A DNA stretch of 64,000 nt from Pseudoalteromonas peptidolytica (GCF_012641745.1 NZ_WEHZ01000007.1:118487-182486), one strand, 5' to 3'. Positions 33,015 through 42,162 are shown, counted from the stretch's first letter. Notes: generated by a model not told the origin, from the sequence alone. Made by a program: numbers and translations.

Positions 33015-35978
33015 GTGGGTAATCGTCGCCCACCATCCAGATATGGTGCGAACTCCTTAAGTGTAAAATTATCGATGCTGATCTCGGCAATATGCCTGAT
33101 CTCTGGCGTTTTTGCGGCCGCATTGATGCTAAAATCTGAAGAAAAGCAGTTAATCTACGAAGAATATGATGAGCTAAAACGTTTCAGCGCACAGGTTAAC
33201 AGTCAGTTTTCAAGCTACTTAGAGTTAAAGTCTAGCTTAGCTGAGCAAGCAAATTCTGTTGTCGCCAAGCACCTTCTTTACAGCAGTGAAGACTTCTCTG
33301 GCGCGCCCGCGAATATAGAAAAGCGGGGTGATAACCTTGCAAGCACTGCAAGAAATGGCTTATCCGCTGCTCTGTATACTGATGGCAATGATTCACAAGC
33401 AATGCAAAAGCTCTTTTCAGAGTCGGAATTACTTTGGAATATACTCGCGCCGCCACTGTTACAAGATTTCTTTAACTTTTATCTTTCTACAAAAGATGGT
33501 TTTGTGAGAGTCGCGCCCCCAAATGCACTGCTGGCCAAAGACCCTCGGTTAGTCAATAACCAGCTACATAATTTGCCAATACTACATGCAGATCAAAACC
33601 CAACGCGCGAGGCCGTGTGGTCAGGCGCTTATTTTGATCGAGTATGGAACAAATGGGTGATCAGCATTTTGGTTCCACTTTATCTTGATGATACCTACAT
33701 TGGTCTAACTGGGAGTGATATTGAATTAGAGACGCTACTTGAGAAACTTCCGCGCTCTGATCAACAACAAAATTTTATTGTTTTTGACAAACAGGGGCGC
33801 TTATTAGCTGCGCCTGGTTTACTTCAAACGACTGCTATCACTGGCAAACTCCAAGACTACACTGAGCTGCCCGAGGGGTTAAGCAAAATTGTACAAGCAG
33901 CACTATTTACCAAGCTACCTAATATTCAAGATGAATTTAAGCACAGGGATAAATGGCATATTATGCACGTTACCCATATTGCCAATTTAGATTGGTACAT
34001 TGGTATATACAAAAAGCGTGCTTCTGCTATTTCAGCAATAGAAGAACTAAAGGTGAAGTTCTTTGGCTTGTTTATTCTTTACGCGATTTTTGTTGCGCTG
34101 TTATTACATCAAGTTTTATATCAATTGGTGCTCAAACGTATCAATGCGCTAGTTAAAGCGGTAAAAGGGTTCGGTCGTGGTCAATGGGATATGCCAACGT
34201 TGCCAAGCACTGACGATGAAATTGGTCAGCTTAATGCCTCTTTTAATGATATGAGCGTAGAGATCAGGCAACTTGTCAACGGCCTAAATCAGCGTATTAC
34301 CGAAAAAGAAATAGCCGAAAAAGCGGCAAACAGGTTATCTAAAGCAGTGGCTTTTTCGGGCACAGGGGTGGTTTTAACTAATGAGCATTTTCAAATTGAG
34401 TATGTAAACCCTAAGATGCAAGAAATGACAGGCTATGATGAACTGCATTTTATAGGCTCACCTCTTTTGAGTATTATTTCAAAAGACATGGCAATTTTAA
34501 TTGATGACATTGATATTGATTTGCGCAGTCGTAACTATTGGCGCGGTGATACTATGCTTGCTGGTAATCGAGAAGCACCTATTTGGGTGAGTTTGAGTGT
34601 TTCGCCTATCCGTGAAGAGGGCGGTGCAATTTCAAGCTATGTTGCTTCAGCTCAAGATATCTCGTTTGTTAAAGAAAGCCAGCGCAAGATGGAGGAGCTT
34701 GCATATTTTGACACGCTAACGGGGCTTGCAAACCGTACCTTCTTCAGAATGCAGCTGCGCAAATCGATGGCGCTTGCAGAGCGCGGTCATTACGCCTTTG
34801 CTTTATTTTACTTTGACTTAGACGAGTTTAAGCGGATCAATGATACCTTAGGCCATGATGCTGGGGATCGCCTACTTCTTGAAGTCGCGACACGATTGAA
34901 AAAACGTCTTCGTGCCGAGGACACCATTGCAAGGTTAGGTGGTGATGAATTTGCGGTACTGCTCAGTGGTATTAATGAACGAGAAAAAGCCATGGACGTG
35001 GCAAATATTATTCAAAAAACGCTCTCACAGCCAATCAAATTGGGTAATAACGAGGTTATAGTCAGTGCGAGTATTGGCATAACAATGGCTCCTTTTGATA
35101 GCCAAGAAGAAGAGCAACTCCTAAAACATGCAGATTTGGCCATGTATCAAGCCAAAGCCAAAGGCCGCAATACCTATCATTTCTATAGCCAAGATCTAGA
35201 TGCCGCAGCAAATGAGCGATTATATATCGAAAACGAATTACGCACGGCAATAAAAATGAAGCAGTTTACGCTGTATTATCAACCACAGGTAAACAGTGAA
35301 ACCACTGAAGTGGTGGGCTATGAAGCGTTGATCCGCTGGTTTCACCCAATCGAGGGGGCGATCCCTCCTAGTAAATTTATTCCAATAGCAGAGGCAACAG
35401 GGCTGATAGTTGAGCTTGGTGCTTGGGTATTGGAAGAAGCCTGTCACTTTTCTCGTCGACTGAAAACAGCTGGTAAAATTGGCAATGTATCCATTAACTT
35501 GTCAGCGCGGCAGTTTAAAGATGCACAGCTTATTAAAACGTTGTCGGATATTATTGAAAAAACAAAGATAGAACCAACGCAGCTGCACCTTGAGTTGACA
35601 GAAAGTATGTTAATGGGAGACGTCGAAGCAGCAATTGCTCAGCTCAAGCACATAAAATCATTAGGAGTGTCGTTGTCTATTGATGATTTTGGTACCGGTT
35701 ACTCTTCGCTTAGCTACATAAAGCGTTTTCCAGTAGATATACTCAAAATAGATCGCTCATTTGTAAAAGATATACCTGAAGATCCTAATGATATGGAAAT
35801 TACCGCAGCAATTATTGCAATGGCGCAAAAATTAAATTTACAGGTAATTGCTGAAGGAGTGGAAACCGAAGCTCAAATGGCATTCCTGGCGAAAAACAAT
35901 TGCTATATTGTGCAGGGTTACTACTACAGCCCACCACTTTGTGAAGCCGATATATTTAAGTTCGTTCCTACGATATAG
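33015..35978 (+). CDS. Membrane-bound GGDEF-EAL protein with periplasmic sensor and PAS domain
   Basis: 987 residues from GTG 33015 (AGG upstream). Order: membrane helix 19-41, a large periplasmic CACHE-like sensor (45-340, with KDGFVRVAPPNALLAKDPR), a second helix near 345-370, HAMP, a PAS domain (about 440-555), GGDEF (LGGDEFAVLL near 642, with the RAED inhibitory I-site five residues before it) and EAL (YEALIRW near 770). The EAL domain keeps ELTES, DDFGTGYSSL and EGVET, so both c-di-GMP synthesis and hydrolysis look possible. It probably sets c-di-GMP in response to an extracellular small molecule. It stands alone on its strand but near the STAS/receiver-PP2C pair. Confidence 0.93.
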   Translation: MGNRRPPSRYGANSLSVKLSMLISAICLISGVFAAALMLKSEEKQLIYEEYDELKRFSAQVNSQFSSYLELKSSLAEQANSVVAKHLLYSSEDFSGAPANIEKRGDNLASTARNGLSAALYTDGNDSQAMQKLFSESELLWNILAPPLLQDFFNFYLSTKDGFVRVAPPNALLAKDPRLVNNQLHNLPILHADQNPTREAVWSGAYFDRVWNKWVISILVPLYLDDTYIGLTGSDIELETLLEKLPRSDQQQNFIVFDKQGRLLAAPGLLQTTAITGKLQDYTELPEGLSKIVQAALFTKLPNIQDEFKHRDKWHIMHVTHIANLDWYIGIYKKRASAISAIEELKVKFFGLFILYAIFVALLLHQVLYQLVLKRINALVKAVKGFGRGQWDMPTLPSTDDEIGQLNASFNDMSVEIRQLVNGLNQRITEKEIAEKAANRLSKAVAFSGTGVVLTNEHFQIEYVNPKMQEMTGYDELHFIGSPLLSIISKDMAILIDDIDIDLRSRNYWRGDTMLAGNREAPIWVSLSVSPIREEGGAISSYVASAQDISFVKESQRKMEELAYFDTLTGLANRTFFRMQLRKSMALAERGHYAFALFYFDLDEFKRINDTLGHDAGDRLLLEVATRLKKRLRAEDTIARLGGDEFAVLLSGINEREKAMDVANIIQKTLSQPIKLGNNEVIVSASIGITMAPFDSQEEEQLLKHADLAMYQAKAKGRNTYHFYSQDLDAAANERLYIENELRTAIKMKQFTLYYQPQVNSETTEVVGYEALIRWFHPIEGAIPPSKFIPIAEATGLIVELGAWVLEEACHFSRRLKTAGKIGNVSINLSARQFKDAQLIKTLSDIIEKTKIEPTQLHLELTESMLMGDVEAAIAQLKHIKSLGVSLSIDDFGTGYSSLSYIKRFPVDILKIDRSFVKDIPEDPNDMEITAAIIAMAQKLNLQVIAEGVETEAQMAFLAKNNCYIVQGYYYSPPLCEADIFKFVPTI

Positions 35979-36049
35979 TTTATTGTGATTGTATTGGTCC
36001 GCTCACTAACAGCGATTGGTATCCATATTGCTTTGCTTTTTAGTTTGAT

Positions 36050-36081
36050 AAGACTTGTACGCGATACACCGTACAAGTCTT
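36050..36081. terminator. Strong hairpin between convergent genes
   Basis: AAGACTTGTACG paired perfectly with CGTACAAGTCTT, an 8-base loop, between the GGDEF-EAL and yciH 3' ends. There is no long T-run on either strand, so it is a probable but not textbook bidirectional terminator. Confidence 0.6.
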
Positions 36082-36100
36082 AATCTATGTATTATAACAA

Positions 36101-36430
36101 TTAACCGCCCGCGATTTTTACCTTAAAACCTTGACCCTCTAGAAGCTGTTTAAGCTTGTCTCTATCATCACCTTGGATTTCAATAACTCCTTCTTTGACC
36201 GCACCGCCTTGCCCCATTTTAGACTTTAGCGTTTTAGCTATTTTTTTTAGGTCGTGCTGCTCACCATCAATACCCACTACCAACATGACGCCTTTACCTT
36301 TTCGGCCTTTTGTTTGCCTTTCAATGCGTACGGCACCATCTTTAAATACTTTTCCTAGTATTTGTTTTTTAGGTTCTTTTGTATCGATACGACCTATATC
36401 TGTCGAGTATACGAGTCTAGATTCTGACAT
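36101..36430 (-). CDS. yciH: SUI1/eIF1-like protein YciH
   Basis: 109 residues with the SUI1 fold: GRKGKGVMLVVGID, DLKKIAKTLKSKMGQGGAVK and a closing IEIQGDD..KLKQLLEGQGF. The bacterial YciH group is related to eukaryotic eIF1 and affects start-site discrimination and stress translation, although its role is modest in E. coli. It is preceded on the minus strand by a 140-base gap shared with the divergent STAS gene. Length and motif match the family. Confidence 0.93.
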   Translation of the reverse strand: MSESRLVYSTDIGRIDTKEPKKQILGKVFKDGAVRIERQTKGRKGKGVMLVVGIDGEQHDLKKIAKTLKSKMGQGGAVKEGVIEIQGDDRDKLKQLLEGQGFKVKIAGG

Positions 36431-36571
36431 CTAATTTGGCCTTATAGCTGTTCTTTTATAAGATGATAACAAAAAGCAGATTAGATGTTTTTATTTTTTG
36501 CTAAATGCTTTTTAAGCGTTATATTTAAACTGGTGAGGGGAAACAAATCAAAATAATTTAGGAGCTTAAAG

Positions 36572-36877
36572 ATGAGCTTAAGTAAAAATGCTTCTGCTGA
36601 TGGTAAAATATTAACAATTCAAATCAGGGGAAAGTTTGACTTTAATCTGGTGCAGTCGTTCCGACAAGCCTATGCGGAAGTCAGCGATCAAACCGAAAAG
36701 GTAGTGGTCGATTTGCGTGAAACTGATTACATGGATAGCTCTGCACTGGGTATGCTGCTGAACATGAAGAAAACACTCGGTACTTCCGTTTCTAGTATTC
36801 ATATAAGTAACTGTCGCCCTCAACTCAAAAAAATCCTTCAAATATCAAGATTTGATAAAAAGTTCGATATTGACTGA
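36572..36877 (+). CDS. STAS-domain anti-sigma factor antagonist
   Basis: 101 residues forming one STAS domain. The phosphorylatable loop DYMDSSALGMLL contains the Ser of the DSSALG motif, and KVVVDLRE precedes it as the central strand. It follows a good AGGAG ribosome site. It is 21 bases upstream of the receiver-PP2C-HATPase gene, an arrangement like HsbA-HsbR of Pseudomonas and CrsA-CrsR of Shewanella, in which the STAS protein is phosphorylated and dephosphorylated by that partner and in turn frees an anti-sigma or other effector. The downstream target is not visible here. Confidence 0.9.
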   Translation: MSLSKNASADGKILTIQIRGKFDFNLVQSFRQAYAEVSDQTEKVVVDLRETDYMDSSALGMLLNMKKTLGTSVSSIHISNCRPQLKKILQISRFDKKFDID

Positions 36878-36898
36878 TCACAGCAAGATTAAACCCTC

Positions 36899-38557
36899 AT
36901 GAATATCTTGGTTGTTGATGATCAAATACTGAATTGCAGACTTCTCACGACAATGCTTGAACAGCAATTTTACACTGTTTTTTGTGCTCATAATGGTTCT
37001 GAGGCGCTAAAAATACTCGCGCTTCATGATATCGATATTGTCTTGTTGGATGTGTTGATGCCAGTGATGGATGGCTTTGAAACCGCGCCAAAAATAAAAC
37101 AGCATGCCGGAAATGTGTACTTACCAATCATTTTTATTACCGCATTGGAAGATCAAAGTAGTTTTGAAAAGTGTCTCGCTGTAGGTGGGGATGATTTCAT
37201 TCACAAACCGTTTGATAAAGTAATTTTGTCGGCGAAAATAAAAGCACATGCGAGAACTCGAAGGCTTAGTCAACAAAGTAACGAACAAAAACGACAGCTT
37301 GAGTATCATTACAATCAAATCGAACGAGAGCATGAAATTGTTGAGCATATATTTAGTAATGCTCTAGCCCAGCAGACAACGTATCCTGAGATATGCGAGT
37401 ATCATTTATCACCAGCCTCTATGTTTAACGGTGATATGTTTTTAATGGCAAAAAGTCCGATGGGAGGATTTTATTGTCTACTAGGCGATTTTACTGGGCA
37501 TGGACTTGCTGCGGCAGTGGGGGCATTACCCGCTTCAAGGATCTTTTATACCATGGTTCAAAAAGGGATGGCGGTAAGTGATATTGCCGTTGAATTGAAT
37601 ACAGCTCTGAATGAATTATTACCTGGACATATGTTTTGCGCCGCAGCCATCATTGAATTAAGTAGTTCAGGTAAGAGTATTTCTGCTTGGATCGGTGGGT
37701 TACCAGATCTTTATCTTATTGACAGAAACGGCAAGTTGATTAAAACAATAGAAAGCCAGCATATGGCATTGGGGATATTGGACACAGAGGAATTTGAGCG
37801 AAACTTATTGCACTTTGAAGTAAACCCTGAACAACGTTTGGTCATGGCAACGGATGGTATCATAGAGTCAGAATCTGATAGGGGGGACATGTATGGAGAG
37901 AGAAGACTAAAACGTTTGCTAGCAAGCCGACCTGTTATTTCAACCGAGCAAATCATTTCTGAAGTGAGGGAGTTTACAGGAAGTGGGGAGCAGCAAGATG
38001 ATTTAAGCATTGCAATCATCAACTGTGTGGCGAGTGAATCTGTGGCATCAGTCCCATCTCATTATTCAAGCCTTCCATTCAATATATCACTCTCCTTGGA
38101 TGCACAGCAGATGAAAACAACCGATCCAGTGCTTGAGTTGGTTGATTTGTTAAGCGAAGTAGGTGGAATTTCAGCACATCGCTCCAATATCTTCTTACTA
38201 CTATCAGAGGCATATAATAACTCACTTGATCATGGTGTATTGGGTCTTGATTCAGAAATAAAAAATAAAGAAGACGGCTTTTTTGAGTATTACTGTCTCA
38301 GAGAGAGCGTTTTAAAAGAGCTGAAAGAAGCTTTGATCATTATTTCTGTACGTTATAGCCCTGAAGAGCTTAAGTTGTATTTTTCTATTTGTGACTCCGG
38401 AAATGGTTTTAAAGCGGGCACACGTAATCAAGTGAAGCAGGAGTATAGTCATGGTCGGGGCGTAAGTTTGCTGGGGGAAATTGCACAAAGTGTCAGCTAT
38501 AATAGCGCTGGGAATGAGTTAGAAATGGTGTATTCACTTACCTCCGAATCTATTTAA
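36899..38557 (+). CDS. Response regulator with PP2C phosphatase and serine-kinase (HATPase) domains
   Basis: 552 residues. Receiver 1-120 with phosphoacceptor Asp51 (DIVLLDVLMPVMDG) and the Lys of HKPF; a coiled-coil linker (about 120-155); SpoIIE-type PP2C (155-380) with metal Asps in LLGDFTGHGL, MATDGIIE and QQDDLSIAI; C-terminal HATPase (410-552) with the RsbW-like N-box LSEAYNNSLDHG and GRGVSLL. It thus combines the kinase and the phosphatase for the STAS protein encoded just upstream, with phosphorylation of the receiver as the switch. The cognate histidine kinase is not adjacent. Confidence 0.92.
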   Translation: MNILVVDDQILNCRLLTTMLEQQFYTVFCAHNGSEALKILALHDIDIVLLDVLMPVMDGFETAPKIKQHAGNVYLPIIFITALEDQSSFEKCLAVGGDDFIHKPFDKVILSAKIKAHARTRRLSQQSNEQKRQLEYHYNQIEREHEIVEHIFSNALAQQTTYPEICEYHLSPASMFNGDMFLMAKSPMGGFYCLLGDFTGHGLAAAVGALPASRIFYTMVQKGMAVSDIAVELNTALNELLPGHMFCAAAIIELSSSGKSISAWIGGLPDLYLIDRNGKLIKTIESQHMALGILDTEEFERNLLHFEVNPEQRLVMATDGIIESESDRGDMYGERRLKRLLASRPVISTEQIISEVREFTGSGEQQDDLSIAIINCVASESVASVPSHYSSLPFNISLSLDAQQMKTTDPVLELVDLLSEVGGISAHRSNIFLLLSEAYNNSLDHGVLGLDSEIKNKEDGFFEYYCLRESVLKELKEALIIISVRYSPEELKLYFSICDSGNGFKAGTRNQVKQEYSHGRGVSLLGEIAQSVSYNSAGNELEMVYSLTSESI

Positions 38558-38685
38558 AGCAAACTCAGACGCTCTTTTATTATACTCATACCAAAGCTTG
38601 AAAACCGCTATAAAACTACTACTTTTGAGTTGGCAATGTGACACCAGCGTGTTAGTCTTGCATTAATTTTAATTTGGATGTTTAG

Positions 38686-39351
38686 ATGGCTAAAGTGTCA
38701 CGTTATATTTCTTTAAGTGGGTTATCAATCCAACCTGAGCTTTTACAGCAGCAACTAGTCAAAGTAGATACATTCCTTGAGCAAAACACAAGTTCGGCGG
38801 TGTGGTCTTATCAAATCCCAGAGCTTGGTGAAGGAGGTAGTTGTAGTTTATTTGGCAACCTACAAGACACGCCTTTTTTATTGCAGGAATATATAGAAAA
38901 AGTTGAATCTAATGAGTATGCGTTGAGCAAGTTGCAAACAATAGTGTCGGCTGTGGTTGCGCATAGCGCAGTAGACTGGTTTGGGATCTATCAAGCTAGG
39001 GAAACTCAAGAGGGTAAGCAGCTGCTTAAACTGGCTTACCATGGTGCGCCGAGCAGACCATTATTTCCAATAACAGAGGCTTTTGCAGCAACGTCAAATA
39101 ATATTCAAACGGTACTAAGTGCAAAGGCACGGGTAATTAACGATATACCGGCGTATGCTGCTAGGGGAGGGGAATATTATACGTGCGACCCTAAAGTTAA
39201 AGCTGAGGTGTGTTTGCCTTTATTTAATGAGCACGAGCAATGTATTGGTATTATTGATGCTGAAGCATTTACAGAGGCTTTTTTTGATGAGGAAATACTC
39301 GCGTTATTAGCCGCTGCATGTATTCGCATCCCACAATATTTACCAAAATAA
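38686..39351 (+). CDS. GAF-domain protein
   Basis: 221 residues. From residue 75 a GAF fold is clear: AVDWFGIYQARET, ARVINDIPAYAARGGEYYTCD, KAEVCLPLFNEHEQCIGIIDAEA. The arrangement resembles free methionine-(R)-sulfoxide reductase GAF domains, and cysteines are present at the equivalent edge (YTCDPKVKAEVC), but the catalytic cysteine set is not certain. The first 70 residues are unassigned. It begins 128 bases after the receiver-PP2C gene on the same strand and may share its regulation. It could act as a redox or small-ligand sensor or as the reductase itself. Confidence 0.75.
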   Translation: MAKVSRYISLSGLSIQPELLQQQLVKVDTFLEQNTSSAVWSYQIPELGEGGSCSLFGNLQDTPFLLQEYIEKVESNEYALSKLQTIVSAVVAHSAVDWFGIYQARETQEGKQLLKLAYHGAPSRPLFPITEAFAATSNNIQTVLSAKARVINDIPAYAARGGEYYTCDPKVKAEVCLPLFNEHEQCIGIIDAEAFTEAFFDEEILALLAAACIRIPQYLPK

Positions 39352-39422
39352 CCAGTCTATTTCTTTATTCAATTGGTAGCGTAGCAGCCCTAAGATAACT
39401 AGCACCACTTGATATTTTAGTC

Positions 39423-39460
39423 TGTAAACTTGCCTCTGCTTAGGTGCGGACAAGTTTACA
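39423..39460 (+). promoter_or_regulatory. Paired TyrR-like boxes upstream of the aromatic aminotransferase
   Basis: A perfect 10-bp inverted repeat, TGTAAACTTG with CAAGTTTACA, spans 38 bp. Read as TyrR sites it gives two 18-bp boxes (39423-39440 and 39443-39460), each with one perfect half and the invariant G2 and C17, separated by 2 bp. This is the same geometry as at tyrA. TTTACA at the right end could also serve as a -35 element (TAGATA 16 bases on). Confidence 0.5.
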
Positions 39461-39583
39461 AAAATGAATAAAATTCTAGATAAATATGGTAACTGGTAAC
39501 AAATCTGTATGTTACCATCAACGCTATTGGAATCGGATGTCAATCATCCGAATTGGAATTAATTAAAATAAAAGAGATAAGCT

Positions 39584-40774
39584 ATGTTCTCAGAGCTAAA
39601 ACCACTCCCAACAGATCCTATTTTAGGCCTGATGGCCGCTTATAAGCAGGATAACAACCCACAAAAAATAGATCTTGGTGTCGGCGTTTATAAAGATGAA
39701 CAGGGAAATACACCTGTTCTCAGAGCGGTTAAAAAGGCGGAAGCGTTTCGTCTAGAAAATGAAACAACGAAAAGCTACATTGGTTTAGCTGGTAATTTAG
39801 ACTTTTGTCAGAAAATAGAGTCTTTATTACTTGGGGAGCATAGCGCGCTGTTGGCAAACCGTGTACGTACAGCACAGGCACCTGGTGGCACCGGTGCTTT
39901 ACGTGTCGCAGCTGAGTTTATTAAACGTTGCAATACTAATGCAACTGTGTGGGTGACTACCCCGACTTGGGCAAATCACATTAGCTTATTTGAAGCCGCT
40001 GGCTTGACGGTAAAAGAGTACCCTTATTATGACTATGAAAATAAAGGGCTACTATTTGACGAAATGATCAATGCGCTAAAACAAGTGCCCAAAGGTGATG
40101 TAGTGCTTCTTCATGCTTGTTGTCATAACCCAAGCGGTATGGACCTGAATCAACAGCAGTGGCAAACCGTGGCAGAACTTGCAAAAGAGCAGGGCTTTAC
40201 GCCTCTTATTGATATTGCTTATCAGGGCTTTGGCACTAGTTTGGAGGCCGATGCACAAGGGTTAAGAGCGGTTGCTGATCAGGTCGATGAAATGATTATC
40301 TGTTCTTCATGCTCGAAAAACTTTGGTCTGTATCGTGAGCGAGTTGGTGCGTGCTCTATTATTGCCAAAGACAGCAATGTCGCTGATGTGTCGAATTCGG
40401 TAATGCTAAGCGTGGTACGTAGTATCTATTCAATGCCACCAGCGCATGGTGCAGATATTGTAAATACAATTTTAAGTAGTACTGAGCTGACGCAGATGTG
40501 GCATGATGAGTTGGATGAGATGCGTGGTCGCATCAATGGCTTGCGTACATTGATAAAGGAAAGCTTAGCGGCAAAAGGCGTTGACCAAGACTTCTCATTT
40601 ATTGATCGCCAGCATGGTATGTTCTCATTCCTAGGAATAAACAAAGAGCAAATCGACAGGCTTCGTAATGAGTATGCTATATATATTGTAGGTTCTAGCC
40701 GTGTTAACGTCGCTGGTGTAAGCAAAGATAATATCGATTATTTTGCAGATGCTGTAGCAAGTGTAATTAAATAA
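39584..40774 (+). CDS. tyrB: Aromatic amino acid aminotransferase
   Basis: PLP-dependent class I aminotransferase of 396 residues (E. coli TyrB/AspC about 396). Family marks: DLGVGVYKDEQGNTPVL, the PLP-contacting HNPSGMD, DIAYQGFG, SSCSKNFGLYRERVG with the Schiff-base Lys near 245, and SSRVNVAG with the carboxylate-binding Arg. It transaminates phenylpyruvate and 4-hydroxyphenylpyruvate to Phe and Tyr, and probably aspartate. TyrR-like sites upstream favour TyrB over AspC, but the two are hard to separate by sequence. A leader hairpin (39533-39551) precedes it and a strong terminator follows. Confidence 0.88.
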   Translation: MFSELKPLPTDPILGLMAAYKQDNNPQKIDLGVGVYKDEQGNTPVLRAVKKAEAFRLENETTKSYIGLAGNLDFCQKIESLLLGEHSALLANRVRTAQAPGGTGALRVAAEFIKRCNTNATVWVTTPTWANHISLFEAAGLTVKEYPYYDYENKGLLFDEMINALKQVPKGDVVLLHACCHNPSGMDLNQQQWQTVAELAKEQGFTPLIDIAYQGFGTSLEADAQGLRAVADQVDEMIICSSCSKNFGLYRERVGACSIIAKDSNVADVSNSVMLSVVRSIYSMPPAHGADIVNTILSSTELTQMWHDELDEMRGRINGLRTLIKESLAAKGVDQDFSFIDRQHGMFSFLGINKEQIDRLRNEYAIYIVGSSRVNVAGVSKDNIDYFADAVASVIK

Positions 40775-40791
40775 GCTTTATTACGCGTGAT

Positions 40792-40822
40792 AAAAAAACC
40801 GCAATTTGCTGCGGTTTTTTTT
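40792..40822 (+). terminator. Intrinsic terminator of tyrB
   Basis: AAAAAACCGCA and TGCGGTTTTTT form a strong stem with a 6-base loop, followed by further T residues, 18 bases after the stop. Confidence 0.93.
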
Positions 40823-40904
40823 GTGTGTAGAATTGCATGAATCGAATTTACTTTACGCAAATTTCACATGGAATAGATGCTACCGGAGACTAAATGTTAT
40901 CCTT

Positions 40905-41213
40905 TTAAGCTTGTTTAATTTTAGTTACTTTATCTGAGGGATTTTCAGTCTCAACTTTACTTTTTGCACTGGCTTTTGTTGATACCTTGCCACCTTTTAA
41001 TACGGAAACAAAGTCATCTTTTTGTTTTGCAATTTCAAGTGCTAGGGATTCGACTTGTTGTTCACTTAGTGGTACGTCTACCTTAGTCAGCATATCTTCT
41101 AGTGCCTCTGCGACATCTAACATTTTATCGTAAGCATCAGCCTCTTTTTTAGATGTGAAAGTCATACGCTCGACTCCATTTCTTTCAACAACATATTTGA
41201 TGATAACTGCCAT
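40905..41213 (-). CDS. yebG: YebG family SOS-induced protein
   Basis: 102 residues from ATG 41213 (AAGGGGAAT upstream). The N-terminal half matches the small DNA-damage-inducible YebG: MAVIIKYVVERNGVERMTF and TSKKEADAYDKMLDVAE are almost the E. coli sequence. The Lys/Ser-rich C-terminal tail is variable. Function is not known beyond SOS induction. A textbook LexA box lies directly ahead of it. Single gene. Confidence 0.93.
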   Translation of the reverse strand: MAVIIKYVVERNGVERMTFTSKKEADAYDKMLDVAEALEDMLTKVDVPLSEQQVESLALEIAKQKDDFVSVLKGGKVSTKASAKSKVETENPSDKVTKIKQA

Positions 41214-41230
41214 GGTTATTCCCCTTGTCA

Positions 41231-41246
41231 CTGTTTTTATATACAG
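41231..41246 (-). promoter_or_regulatory. LexA box of yebG
   Basis: CTGT-TTTTATAT-ACAG, a 16-bp match to the CTGT-N8-ACAG SOS operator with the usual AT-rich centre and an extra TA on the right, 17 bases before the yebG start codon. Repression there would block transcription until RecA triggers LexA cleavage. Confidence 0.9.
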
Positions 41247-41485
41247 TAATCCTAAACTCCATAATACGCAAGTTATTTTGAAAATTTTTCAAGTTCGGAT
41301 GAGTCTAGTTTGTTTTAATAACCTAAATTAAAACAGGAGGTTATCAATAATTTTTATTTATTGAACAATGAGTAGCTTTGACAAATCATAAAACACTGAC
41401 TTTAGTTATATGGCCTTATTAATCATCAGTGAGAATGCAGGTGATAAATGAGGGATTGGATCTTTTCACACAAGGAGTGTTATTT

Positions 41486-41788
41486 ATGTTGATAAAAACC
41501 ATCACACTATCCATTTTACTTGCGCTAGGCCTTGGTCACTCTGTGACCGTTGCTAAACCTCCAGAGCAAGTCATCACAGTGCAATCACAAAACCACAGTG
41601 TATTAGACATTAACACAGCTGATGCGGATGCACTGTCAACTTTACCAGGGATTGGTATACATAAAGCTGAAGCTATTATTGAATATCGCGAAAAGCTCGG
41701 CCGCTTTAAATCCATACAAGAGCTGCTTGAGGTAAAAGGTATCGGGAATAGAATACTGGCCAAACTGGAGGGCAAGATAAAAGTTTGA
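41486..41788 (+). CDS. ComEA-like helix-hairpin-helix protein
   Basis: 100 residues from ATG 41486 (AAGGAG upstream; a start 57 bases earlier lacks one). A signal peptide (about 1-22) directs it to the periplasm. The rest is one ComEA domain with two helix-hairpin-helix motifs (LDINTADADALSTLPGIG, GIGNRILAKLEGKI) that bind double-stranded DNA without sequence preference. In competent bacteria ComEA pulls DNA into the periplasm during uptake. No other competence genes are nearby, so natural competence is only suggested. Confidence 0.88.
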   Translation: MLIKTITLSILLALGLGHSVTVAKPPEQVITVQSQNHSVLDINTADADALSTLPGIGIHKAEAIIEYREKLGRFKSIQELLEVKGIGNRILAKLEGKIKV

Positions 41789-41841
41789 TAGAACAGGAGT
41801 ATGCGGGCTAATTTTAGTTGTCCGCATACTAATTTAACTGT

Positions 41842-42150
41842 TTAGTCTACTTTTTGTGCTGAAGTAAACTCTGTTATTGCTTGTGTCAGTTTGGGTTGTC
41901 CAAAATAAATTTCTAGCGGTGTAGTAAGTAATGGGTAGATCAATCCTGCAACGAATAAGACAGGCAATAGGAGCCACCCTTCAAATACTACTAACGATGC
42001 AAAAAATGGAGTTAATAGTATTAATTTAGCGATCCGTAATAGCACCTTAGTTTTGGCATCAAGATGACTCAACGCGATACGTAAAATCATCTGTTTTTCA
42101 CGGAGCTTAAATTCATCAAGTTGTGCTATTTGGCTTAACCTAAAATACAT
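41842..42150 (-). CDS. Small membrane protein of unknown function
   Basis: 102 residues. An amphipathic N-terminal half (MYFRLSQIAQLDEFKLREK, conserved in style across Alteromonadales) is followed by two hydrophobic helices (about 46-85, LLTPFFASLVVFEGWLLLPV) and a polar tail. It starts 12 bases downstream of the dsbB stop, so it is probably co-transcribed with it. No function assigned. Confidence 0.7.
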   Translation of the reverse strand: MYFRLSQIAQLDEFKLREKQMILRIALSHLDAKTKVLLRIAKLILLTPFFASLVVFEGWLLLPVLFVAGLIYPLLTTPLEIYFGQPKLTQAITEFTSAQKVD

Positions 42151-42162
42151 GAATTTGCTATC

